NCBI GenBank assembly: GCA_014730295.1
Contig: WJIN01000472.1
Coordinates: 1-7,503 of the forward strand
Direction: 5' to 3'
Length of the DNA stretch: 7,503 nucleotides
From: Promethearchaeota archaeon
GTDB taxonomy: Archaea > Asgardarchaeota > Lokiarchaeia > Sigynarchaeales > SOKP01
Each line of letters opens with the position of its first letter. Position 1 is the stretch's first letter. Below are positions 1 to 6,301 of this stretch, in pieces. Both the position numbers and the translations under genes were made by a program. The notes under the pieces were generated by a model that saw only the letters and a program-made list of their open reading frames with translations, was not told the DNA's origin and made no database searches.

Positions 1-84
1 AGATCCGTGGAAAAAATGTCAGTCCGAAAATTCCATGATCCCGTGGAAAACGCCTTGTGGTGTTCAATATTTGTCCAAGTTTGA
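1..84 (+). CDS. Possible 3' end of a truncated ORF at the window edge
   Basis: Frame 1 is open from the first base to a TGA at 82-84, giving about 27 codons that include FHDPVENALW. The reading could be the tail of a gene starting left of the window, but 27 open codons can arise by chance and no family is recognisable. A 10-bp direct repeat (CCGTGGAAAA at 5-14 and 41-50) lies inside it and contributes SVEK and PVEN to the reading. Low confidence. Confidence 0.15.
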   Translation, partial: RSVEKMSVRKFHDPVENALWCSIFVQV

Positions 85-299
85 CTTCTCTCCTGTGAAG
101 CCACAGTTTCGGTGGACCTTCGTTAAGCGTTGAGTTTGCTGTACTCTTGAAGCTGAGATGCACTTTCCTTTATCCATAGTAACGATGAAGGGAAAGCATA
201 AATCGCACGCCTACTTGCACCTAACAAAGGCCTAACAGTCAGATGGCGCTTGATTGGTTGCGCATCTGGGAAACTGGTCTAAACTATAAACATCATAAG

Positions 300-334
300 A
301 AAAAGCCCCAAAGCGCTTGCATCGCTTGGGGCTT
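300..334 (-). terminator. Rho-independent terminator, minus strand
   Basis: The arms at 303-315 and 323-334 pair over 12 bp with a single bulged A, around a 7-nt loop. Read on the minus strand, the GC-rich stem is followed at once by TTTTTCTT (complement of 297-304), the usual layout of an intrinsic terminator. The + strand has no T-run after the stem, so it works for leftward transcription. The transcript it ends is unknown. A possible minus-strand promoter with a TATACT -10 (complement of 369-374) would give a short RNA of about 60 nt. Confidence 0.6.
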
Positions 335-382
335 GAACCCAGGCGCAGCCACCGCCCAGGCAATCATCAGTATAGCGCGCTT

Positions 383-416
383 GCCCGTCGGTGCAAATTC
401 GCCGACGGGCTTTCTC
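383..416 (+). terminator. Rho-independent terminator-like hairpin, plus strand
   Basis: GCCCGTCGGTG (383-393) pairs with CGCCGACGGGC (400-410) over 11 bp, with one T-G wobble and a 6-nt loop. TTTCTC follows at 411-416. The stem is strong but the T-tract is short and interrupted. It would end a rightward transcript entering from the left and insulate the gene starting at 476. Confidence 0.5.
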
Positions 417-475
417 ATTGGCCAGCACGATGCTCTATGCTTAGGCGAGTCGCCATTGTATGATGAGGTGAATCA

Positions 476-988
476 ATGAAACGCCGAACTTGGGTGCTAC
501 TCGACTTCTTCTTAGCCACGCTCGTTGCCATCCTGGGCAATATCGTAGCTACTTACTACCAAGAGCAACTGCGTCTGACCGATCCCACCCGCTTTAGCTT
601 TGTGCTGCTGCTATTCATTCTCAGCCTGGTGTTACTCCTATGGGTAACGCTTAAGCGCATAGATCGAGACTCAGTGGAAGAGCATAGCAGCTCTTCTAGA
701 CTTAGGGTCCAGCAGAATGCAAGGGAGGTTAATGCAGGGGGAAGTGTGACGGGCATAGACAGTGAGACACTACCTTCTGAAGACATTCCCCCGGTTTGGT
801 GGACAGTGAGATTAACACATCACCGGTTCCTGAACAGCCACCAGTTCCAGCTCATAGGTCTCTGGACTCATGTAATCCAGCGAGGAGGGAATGGAGATCA
901 ATCAAGCCGCAGCCACGTTCTGAGGCAATGTCTTGGGCGATGCAGGATTCGACGAACTTGGTCTTGCCCTTGCCGGACATCCCGATGA
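476..988 (+). CDS. Small two-helix membrane protein, C-terminus probably non-native
   Basis: The ATG at 476 is preceded by GAGGTG (465-470) with 5-nt spacing, a good ribosome binding site. The protein starts with MKRR and has two hydrophobic segments, roughly residues 6-27 and 40-59, consistent with an inner-membrane hairpin with cytoplasmic ends. A polar region follows, with a short stretch resembling VQQNAREVNAGGSVTGID (about 78-95). I do not recognise the family. From about residue 110 onward the frame loses protein-like character and, beyond 852, runs antisense through a broken ATPase fragment, so the last third is probably an artefact of recombination or a frameshift. Another frame around 793-880 reads as a proline-rich stretch (SPVPEQPPVPAH) that could be the original continuation. 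The 5' part is likely a real gene; the annotated end is doubtful. Confidence 0.5.
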   Translation: MKRRTWVLLDFFLATLVAILGNIVATYYQEQLRLTDPTRFSFVLLLFILSLVLLLWVTLKRIDRDSVEEHSSSSRLRVQQNAREVNAGGSVTGIDSETLPSEDIPPVWWTVRLTHHRFLNSHQFQLIGLWTHVIQRGGNGDQSSRSHVLRQCLGRCRIRRTWSCPCRTSR

Positions 989-1148
989 CGTAGAGGTGGG
1001 CGGCGCGGGCGGAGTTGGGGACGCGGACCCACGGGGGGATCGGGCGCCGTTTGCGGTGGCCCAGGATTAGATGGTCAAGATTGGGATGCCACAATGGAGC
1101 CCAGGTTAGCATCAGAGACAGCATAGCAGATTGTGACCAAAGCCTCAA
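852..1148 (-). pseudogene. Fragment of a HerA/VirD4-type P-loop DNA-translocase ATPase
   Basis: This 98-codon minus-strand ORF contains AHLYVIGMSGKGKTKF, a Walker A motif (GxxxxGKT, residues 56-63), followed by the run QDI...RGCGLIDLH (about 72-86). This is the Walker A to Walker B-like pattern of the HerA/FtsK/VirD4 superfamily, often seen as HLYVIGxTGxGK...GxxxIDPHGD. Such proteins pump DNA in conjugation or are helicases in defence and mobile elements, and are normally several hundred residues long. Here the frame ends a few residues after the IDLH motif, and I see no clear continuation in the neighbouring frames, so the gene is a broken remnant. The stretch 975-1075 is visibly GC-richer than its surroundings, which suggests a different origin from the CBASS genes. 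The family is fairly sure; the exact subfamily is not. Confidence 0.6.
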
Positions 1149-1243
1149 TAACTCACTTTGATCAGAGTTTGCGGGCTATAGGTTAGAAGGTGAAGACGAT
1201 TCAAGTAAGACTGGCGATGTCCAGGAGCGTCCGTTTTGCAGAG

Positions 1244-1271
1244 TTGTCAGCATCAAAAGGTGGGCTAAAAT
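1244..1271 (+). promoter_or_regulatory. Candidate promoter of the CBASS operon
   Basis: A -35 element TTGTCA (1244-1249, 5 of 6 to consensus) and a -10 element TAAAAT (1266-1271, 5 of 6) are separated by 16 bp. Transcription would start near 1278, giving a leader of about 75 nt before the effector ATG. The next 80 bases contain two copies of TCGGTGT (1277-1283 and 1307-1313) exactly 30 bp apart, which could be an operator. No regulator gene of the CapW/WYL or HTH type lies in the window. Confidence 0.45.
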
Positions 1272-1352
1272 TATAGTCGGTGTTCGGTTTCCTTGCATTA
1301 TGGGGATCGGTGTGAGTCAGAATCTTGAGGCATTCTGGATAGGATTGGAAGT

Positions 1353-3008
1353 ATGCCAACGCGAAGGGACACCAATTTCGCCCGTCCGACCGACGCAGAC
1401 GAATTTGAGAGCCTTATTAGGGACATTTGTGCCCTAGTTTGGCAAGACCCTCATACGGAGAAGTTCGGTCGTTCCGGTCAAAAGCAGATGGGAGTCGACG
1501 TTCTGGGACATCCTATCGACGCTCGCTATGGAGTGTATCGGGGTGCTCAGTGCAAGCTTCGTACCAAAGGTGATCAACTGAGTGAAAAAGAGATCGAGCA
1601 TGAGGTAACTGAGGCCCGTTCTTTTCCTCATAGGCTGGATAGATTGATAATTGTCACGGATGCCCTCCGTGACACACATACTCAGCTTATCGTAGACAAA
1701 ATCTCTGAGCGGGAAGTGGCTAACGGAGGATTTCCCGTCGTCATCTGGTTCTGGGACAATGTTACCGAAAGATTAGCCACGTACCCCAAGTTAATCATCA
1801 AATACTACGCAGATTACTTCGTCAATCTTACAACTCGCCCCCCCATTGTTGAGAATTTGGTCGGTAAGCCACTAAGCGTTGCCACCATAGTAGTTGGGGA
1901 TTCGCATCGAGAACTACATCGTTACTTGACGCTTCGTGGAATCCGCCTTACTGATCTGAAAGCGTCAACTCCTAGACCTCTGTTAGGCAAAATCGATCCC
2001 GATGGGCTGCTATTTGAGTTCAGCCCTACCAAAGTTAATATGAAGCAGAACTTACAACGTTTTGTGACTCAGTTGTGGGCGGCTTTGCTGCAAATCGATT
2101 TCGCATGCCCTGCTTTTATATTCATGCCCCCTTCTTGCATAGACGATCTCTATCGCCTATACGAGGCGTTGGGGGGGGAGCTGGACCAGATAGAAACTTT
2201 TTCTGTTGAAGACCCGATCATAGATATCGCACATCCCGTGTTTCAACGGGTGTTCGAAAACGGCTATGCCCGGCGAGGAGCAATCCCCACCATAGAAGTA
2301 ACTTTTCGGAGTGGTCCAACTACGCCGGATAGCACTCTACTTGATGTAGATTGGACGTCCATATCAGATGATGAAACTTTTCCCCCCTCAAAAGAATGGC
2401 ACGGCCAGTATGATTCAGCACTAAAAGACCTAGTCAATGAGATAGGAGCGCTAAGCAGTGTTACAAGGATTCAGATAGAAAGTGTGCTGCAGCTACCTGC
2501 TGCTATTGCAGTAGGATTTCACTTCAATTTGCGGTTTGCGCGGGTTGGTGTTTGGGCTCGTAGATCAAGCGCCAGTGATTACAAAAGCCAGTTCTGGCTT
2601 TCGAACAATGCAGTTGAGGAGAATATACTTGAAGTAGAATGGTTCGCACATACCTCTGAGGCAGTTAAGACAGCGATTGTTGAATTTGTAACGACGATCC
2701 CCATTCATGAGACAGTTGAGAATTTTGTCAATGTATCAGGTATCGAGAACGATCTTTGGTTGCAGGCAGGGTTGTCTGCAAACGGCACCAATATCACAGA
2801 AAGCATAGCTATCGCCTATGCTAATGGGATCGGTAGGTTAATCCGGCAGCTTAACTCAAAAGGTGTGGCGGACATACACCTATTTGCGAGAATGCCATCA
2901 GCTTTGGCTGTCTTGGTTGGTCAACGACTGCAGGCCTGCGGTCGAATTCACCTATATTGGTTTGATAACAGTGCCTATTCTTATACATATGCCTTCACCC
3001 TCAGTTAG
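1353..3008 (+). CDS. CBASS effector: PD-(D/E)xK nuclease fused to SAVED domain (Cap4-like)
   Basis: Predicted cytoplasmic DNA-degrading effector of 551 residues, activated by a cyclic oligonucleotide. The N-terminal part (about 14-160) looks like a restriction-endonuclease fold: FESLIRD (18-24), then GRSGQKQMGVDV with D49, then AQCK with Q66 and K68, matching the GxD...QxK form of the PD-(D/E)xK active site. The C-terminal part (about 365-550) matches SAVED, the ligand-sensing domain of CBASS effectors; the clearest segment is IHLFARMPSALAVLVGQRL (508-526) followed by IHLYWFDNSAYSYTYAFTL. In characterised Cap4 proteins, SAVED binds a cyclic trinucleotide and drives oligomerisation and DNA cleavage. 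Residues about 170-350 match nothing I recognise. The ATG has AGGA (1341-1344) 8 nt upstream. It is the first gene of the operon, 18 nt before the CD-NTase. The ligand is unknown, and the nuclease domain looks more Mrr-like than the DUF4297 domain of classical Cap4. Confidence 0.85.
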   Translation: MPTRRDTNFARPTDADEFESLIRDICALVWQDPHTEKFGRSGQKQMGVDVLGHPIDARYGVYRGAQCKLRTKGDQLSEKEIEHEVTEARSFPHRLDRLIIVTDALRDTHTQLIVDKISEREVANGGFPVVIWFWDNVTERLATYPKLIIKYYADYFVNLTTRPPIVENLVGKPLSVATIVVGDSHRELHRYLTLRGIRLTDLKASTPRPLLGKIDPDGLLFEFSPTKVNMKQNLQRFVTQLWAALLQIDFACPAFIFMPPSCIDDLYRLYEALGGELDQIETFSVEDPIIDIAHPVFQRVFENGYARRGAIPTIEVTFRSGPTTPDSTLLDVDWTSISDDETFPPSKEWHGQYDSALKDLVNEIGALSSVTRIQIESVLQLPAAIAVGFHFNLRFARVGVWARRSSASDYKSQFWLSNNAVEENILEVEWFAHTSEAVKTAIVEFVTTIPIHETVENFVNVSGIENDLWLQAGLSANGTNITESIAIAYANGIGRLIRQLNSKGVADIHLFARMPSALAVLVGQRLQACGRIHLYWFDNSAYSYTYAFTLS

Positions 3009-3012
3009 TCCT

Positions 3013-3019
3013 AAAGGAG
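3013..3019 (+). promoter_or_regulatory. Strong ribosome binding site of the CD-NTase gene
   Basis: AAAGGAG sits in the 18-nt gap between the effector stop (3006-3008) and the ATG at 3027, with 7-nt spacing. It is the closest match to the anti-Shine-Dalgarno sequence in the operon and fixes this start codon. Confidence 0.7.
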
Positions 3020-3026
3020 ATACACG

Positions 3027-4097
3027 ATGACTACGTTAGATTATTTGTTTACTGAGTTTTTGGGGATGATCCAGCCAAACGAGGCTGCAGTTGATAGGGC
3101 GGTTGCTGCACATCAGGATTTAAGAAAGGACCTCGAACAGGACGATACCTACGGCCCTTATGTCGAACGTACATTGCTTTCAGGTTCCTATGGACGTAAT
3201 ACCGCGATAAAGGGTATTAAGGACGTCGACATCATCATCCAGACAACTTACACTCAGGGTTACCTGGATGAGAATAAGCGAGATAGTGAAACAGCTCAAG
3301 AGTATCTCTTGAGACTTACACAAGAGGCACTTAAGCGAACGGGTCGGGTGGCAAAAACCCGTAAACGTCGACGTTCTGTCTACGTTCATTTACCAGAAGA
3401 GATTAATGATATGGAAGAAACTCTTCCCGAATTGACTCTCGACATTGTGCCGGTCTTGATTCAATCAGACAAAGACCTAGATCCGATGACGATTGCGGAT
3501 AAAGATCTGGGCCAGTGGTGTGAAACATATCCAGTGACGCAGCTTCAAGATAGCCGTGATCGGAATAAATCAAGCAATAGAATTGGCGACCGCCATATGT
3601 ATAAACCACTAGTGAAGATGTTCAAGGCTTGGAAGCTCGCCCATTTTCAATCGACAAAGACGCCTCAGGGATTTGTCTTGGAGTGTCTCACTGCAAAATA
3701 CCACAACCCCAATGCAGAGCATTGGGTCGATGCTGTAAGAGACCTCTTCCGCGCTATATCGGATGAGTGGCCGATTCCTGATGACCTGGGAGAGATTCCC
3801 AACGTACCGGACATTTCTAATGCTTCTCCCTTTCAGATCCCTATTGCGAAAAAACTTACAGGTGCTCGGAAGGTCATCAGGAGAATTCATGACGATCTGG
3901 AATTGCTCGAACAAGCCATTGAGGAGGCCGAAAGCGATCTAGAAATGGCGGCTGATACACTTCAGCGCGTGTTTGGTCAAGACTGTGAGATTGTATGTTT
4001 TCCTGAGCCCGATGATAACGGTGGTAGTAGCCGAGACAAGAGCCTATTCGCTCAGGGAAGTAAAAGAGATATCCGGGAGGCTCCAGAGTTTGGTTAG
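3027..4097 (+). CDS. CD-NTase (cGAS/DncV-like nucleotidyltransferase) of type II CBASS
   Basis: Predicted synthase of a cyclic di- or trinucleotide alarm signal, 356 residues, cytoplasmic. The nucleotidyltransferase core is clear: GSYGRNTAIKGIKDVDI (53-69) carries the GS motif and the two metal-binding aspartates D66 and D68, and LTLDIVPVLI (137-145) supplies the third aspartate, D139. The SMODS-type helical half follows, including MYKPLVKMFKAWK (191-203) and GFVLECL (215-221). After an acidic helix (about 284-313) comes a low-complexity tail from about 327 that ends in EAPEFG. In characterised type II systems the extreme C-terminal residue is what Cap2 attaches to targets, so the terminal glycine fits. 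Start chosen by the strong AAAGGAG. The 3' end overlaps cap2. I cannot assign a CD-NTase clade or product nucleotide by eye. Confidence 0.92.
   Translation: MTTLDYLFTEFLGMIQPNEAAVDRAVAAHQDLRKDLEQDDTYGPYVERTLLSGSYGRNTAIKGIKDVDIIIQTTYTQGYLDENKRDSETAQEYLLRLTQEALKRTGRVAKTRKRRRSVYVHLPEEINDMEETLPELTLDIVPVLIQSDKDLDPMTIADKDLGQWCETYPVTQLQDSRDRNKSSNRIGDRHMYKPLVKMFKAWKLAHFQSTKTPQGFVLECLTAKYHNPNAEHWVDAVRDLFRAISDEWPIPDDLGEIPNVPDISNASPFQIPIAKKLTGARKVIRRIHDDLELLEQAIEEAESDLEMAADTLQRVFGQDCEIVCFPEPDDNGGSSRDKSLFAQGSKRDIREAPEFG
4075..4092 (+). promoter_or_regulatory. Shine-Dalgarno and TTG start of cap2 inside the CD-NTase 3' end
   Basis: GGGAGG (4075-4080) lies 9 nt before a TTG at 4090 in the cap2 frame. The alternatives in that frame (TTG 3973, ATG 4012, GTG 4021) have no comparable site upstream. 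Starting at 4090 gives an 8-nt overlap with the CD-NTase stop at 4095-4097, suggesting coupled translation. Confidence 0.5.
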
Positions 4098-5826
4098 TTC
4101 TTCATCCGCAGAAGCGTATCTGAAGGATTTCCGACAGTGGCTACAGGATCAAGGATTTGTCGAGAATTCAAGTTCGGAAATTGAGACTTGGGATGGTTCC
4201 GTTTGGGTTGAGTGGCTGGATTCCGATACCGGAAAGTACGAAGAAGCAGATCATCGAGTGTCGATAGTTTTGCCATCTAGCTTTCCTTACCATGCCCCCA
4301 TTGTGATATCTCTCGATGATCCGCCGCTAGACAGGAGTTGGCATCTCGCACCGGAACCTCTGTATAGTCTCTGCCTGTGGAACACGGAACGAGGCTGGCA
4401 ACCCCATTTTTCGGCTCAACGTCTGATTAGCCGGATTCGGGAATGGTTCATAAACTATCATACTGATGACTGGCCTGAGAACTCGCAGGTGCCAGATTTG
4501 CATCGGTATCTGCATAAGATCGGAGTTTTCGTGATCGGTGAAGACTGGCAACCTTCTTGTGAAGCAAATGGAAGGTTTACATTGTGGATGCCAACTACTG
4601 TTGAGAGTTTGCCACACTTCGCTTCAACATATCCATTAGGCTTTTCTGCAGCGAAACAAGTGAAGCCAGAAGCTAGATTGGCAGATCCCATGCATTTTCG
4701 TTCTGATGCTTATCAAAGACAGATTGGGGTATGGTTTCGAGTTGATGAACCATTTGTGCCGCCCCGCACTCTCAGAGACTTACTGAAGCGCATCAGCGAT
4801 GCCTCGCATCAGTCATCAGGCTACGCAGCGAACGTTTGCAAACATACTTATGGGACCAAGACTGAAAGCTCTGTGTTGCATCTAGCTGTAGGCTATACGG
4901 ACGTCCAGGACAAAGTGAGATGGTTATTCCTTAGAGCGACGTTGCCTGAAGACAATAAGCGACGTCGTAAATTATACTGGTCAAATGATGACTATCTCGA
5001 TCAAGTTAAAGTGAAGTCTTACCAAACGGCACCGGCGGGAAAACGAGATCTGCTACGCCGCTCCGCGTTTATGAGTAAAGAGCTTCGAACATATCGAGTT
5101 ATCATTTTTGGTATTGGGGCTCTTGGTAGCAGCGTAGCTATGTTGCTTGCCAAGGCCGGTATAGGCACCTTAGGATTAGTAGATGATGATGTAGTTATGC
5201 CCGGAAACGCTATGCGCCATATATGTGGGGTGAACCTCACGGGTTTTCAAAAGACATTGGCTACGTCGGTTCTCATAAAAAAACACGCACCTGATTGCAC
5301 GACTAGAAACTATACTAAGACTTGGGACAGATCTAAGTTGATGGGGTATTTAGCTGATTTTGATTTAGTTATTGATGCGACGGCTAGCCACAATTTTTCG
5401 CTTCTTCTAAATGAGATATGTATCGAACTTAGCAAACCGATGATCTTTGTCGCAGCGTATCGTCGAGCAGCGGTCGGTAGAATAATAGTTCATCGTCACG
5501 CTGCGGATCCGTGCCTAGCCTGTTACGAAATAGGCGATGCTTGGAATGAAGAATCCTATCCACTCATTCCCCCAGATCCTGACGGAACCTTTATCGAGGA
5601 TGGATGTGGTTCGGTCACGGAAGAGGCTGTGGCCCTAGATGTTGAGGCTATCGCCAACCTAGCTGCTCGGACAGCGGTGAAAGTATGCCAGGCTAAACTC
5701 GGTAAATCCAATGTAGCCATATTTGTCAATGAACCGGTAGAGAGTGTATCTAAGCTCCTGAAATCGCCGGGATTGCACTGGTTCGCAAATGAAGCTTTAC
5801 CTCACTGTTTGGTCTGTCAGGAGTAA
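4090..5826 (+). CDS. cap2: Cap2: fused E2-E1 ubiquitin-transfer-like protein of type II CBASS
   Basis: Predicted enzyme that adenylates the CD-NTase C-terminus (E1), passes it as a thioester to the E2 cysteine and joins it to a target, priming the synthase. Numbering from the TTG at 4090 gives 578 residues. The N-terminal E2-like domain (about 1-130) has a UBC-type core, with FPYHAP (65-70) and a catalytic-cysteine motif LCLW with Cys95. A middle region (about 130-325) links the two halves. The C-terminal ThiF/MoeB-like E1 (about 330-578) shows a nucleotide loop GIGALG (341-346), the acidic strand LVDDD (363-367), a candidate catalytic cysteine in DGCGS (Cys506), and two CxxC pairs (475/478 and 573/576) that probably hold a structural zinc. 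All expected active residues are present. The start is uncertain: ATG 4012 would add 26 residues and GTG 4021 would add 23. The stop overlaps the cap3 ribosome binding site. Confidence 0.92.
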   Translation: MVSSSSAEAYLKDFRQWLQDQGFVENSSSEIETWDGSVWVEWLDSDTGKYEEADHRVSIVLPSSFPYHAPIVISLDDPPLDRSWHLAPEPLYSLCLWNTERGWQPHFSAQRLISRIREWFINYHTDDWPENSQVPDLHRYLHKIGVFVIGEDWQPSCEANGRFTLWMPTTVESLPHFASTYPLGFSAAKQVKPEARLADPMHFRSDAYQRQIGVWFRVDEPFVPPRTLRDLLKRISDASHQSSGYAANVCKHTYGTKTESSVLHLAVGYTDVQDKVRWLFLRATLPEDNKRRRKLYWSNDDYLDQVKVKSYQTAPAGKRDLLRRSAFMSKELRTYRVIIFGIGALGSSVAMLLAKAGIGTLGLVDDDVVMPGNAMRHICGVNLTGFQKTLATSVLIKKHAPDCTTRNYTKTWDRSKLMGYLADFDLVIDATASHNFSLLLNEICIELSKPMIFVAAYRRAAVGRIIVHRHAADPCLACYEIGDAWNEESYPLIPPDPDGTFIEDGCGSVTEEAVALDVEAIANLAARTAVKVCQAKLGKSNVAIFVNEPVESVSKLLKSPGLHWFANEALPHCLVCQE

Positions 5827-5833
5827 ACAGGTG
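5819..5833 (+). promoter_or_regulatory. Shine-Dalgarno and GTG start of cap3 overlapping the cap2 stop
   Basis: AGGAG (5819-5823) is made of the last codons of cap2, and its TAA (5824-5826) follows directly. The GTG at 5831 is in the cap3 frame with 7-nt spacing. A longer reading from ATG 5789 is open but has no such site and would overlap cap2 by 38 nt, so I prefer the GTG. Confidence 0.65.
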
Positions 5834-6301
5834 AATTTGATATCCTACTATCAGATAGACGAGAATGCCTTGTCCTTGATACAAAGCGAATGTGACAGCG
5901 CTTTTCCCAACGAAACCGGAGGCATCCTGATCGGTAGGTTTGACAGTAACTCAATTCTGATTCAATATGCTACAGATTCCGGGCCTATGGCAAAGCGCTC
6001 TCCTGGCGGGTTTCGAAGAGATGGAGACTACAGTCAAGCGATCCTAGACAGGATCTTCCAGGAGTCTCTGGGGGAGTTTGATTATATCGGCGAATGGCAC
6101 TCTCATCCTGCTATGGTAGGCCCAAGCTCGCGAGATAGAAAGGCTATGCGCTGGATCGCCCGCAACAGGAAATATGATATGTCGTTCCCAGTTTTGGGCA
6201 TTAGTGCATGGAACCCGGGAACAGGATGGAAGTTGTTTCTCTATCAATTTGCTGGACGGCGTTTGAGAAGTCTCAAGTGTGTCTGCGACGCCTCCAGATG
6301 A
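5831..6301 (+). CDS. cap3: Cap3: JAB/JAMM-family metallo-isopeptidase of type II CBASS
   Basis: Predicted zinc protease that cuts the Cap2-made bond between the CD-NTase and its targets, tuning or resetting the system. From the GTG at 5831 it has 156 residues, typical for a stand-alone JAB protein. The core motif is visible: conserved Glu28 in ETGGILIGRF (28-37), then GEWHSHPAMVGPSSRD (87-102) with zinc ligands H90, H92 and D102 and the usual serine S99. The loop between the second histidine and the aspartate is 9 residues, one shorter than the common HxHx10D spacing. Near the C-terminus KLFLYQF resembles the last strand of the fold; the final VCDASR is unremarkable. It is the last gene of the operon, 4 nt after cap2. 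Bacterial JABs also occur in other ubiquitin-like systems, but adjacency to cap2 and the CD-NTase settles the role. Confidence 0.9.
   Translation: MNLISYYQIDENALSLIQSECDSAFPNETGGILIGRFDSNSILIQYATDSGPMAKRSPGGFRRDGDYSQAILDRIFQESLGEFDYIGEWHSHPAMVGPSSRDRKAMRWIARNRKYDMSFPVLGISAWNPGTGWKLFLYQFAGRRLRSLKCVCDASR

Larger units (their letters stand above)
85..475. other. Intergenic region without a convincing gene
   Basis: No reading frame here looks like a protein. The only ORF of note (243-479, +) runs through two strong hairpins and has no Shine-Dalgarno sequence, so I do not accept it. What the stretch does hold is two hairpins facing opposite directions (300-334 and 383-416), described separately, and the Shine-Dalgarno sequence GAGGTG at 465-470 for the membrane-protein gene that follows. 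I see no tRNA cloverleaf: the TTCAAGC-like element on the minus strand near 330-340 has no matching acceptor strand. Confidence 0.5.

Noticed and set aside
5..50. CRISPR-like direct repeat CCGTGGAAAA
   Set aside because: Only two 10-bp copies exist, 36 bp apart, with no further units and no cas genes.
300..360. tRNA-like T-arm on the minus strand (GGGTTCAAGCCCC)
   Set aside because: No matching acceptor or anticodon arm is present; the fold is better explained as a terminator.
243..479. 78-codon + strand ORF
   Set aside because: It runs through both hairpins, has no Shine-Dalgarno sequence and resembles no protein; likely chance.
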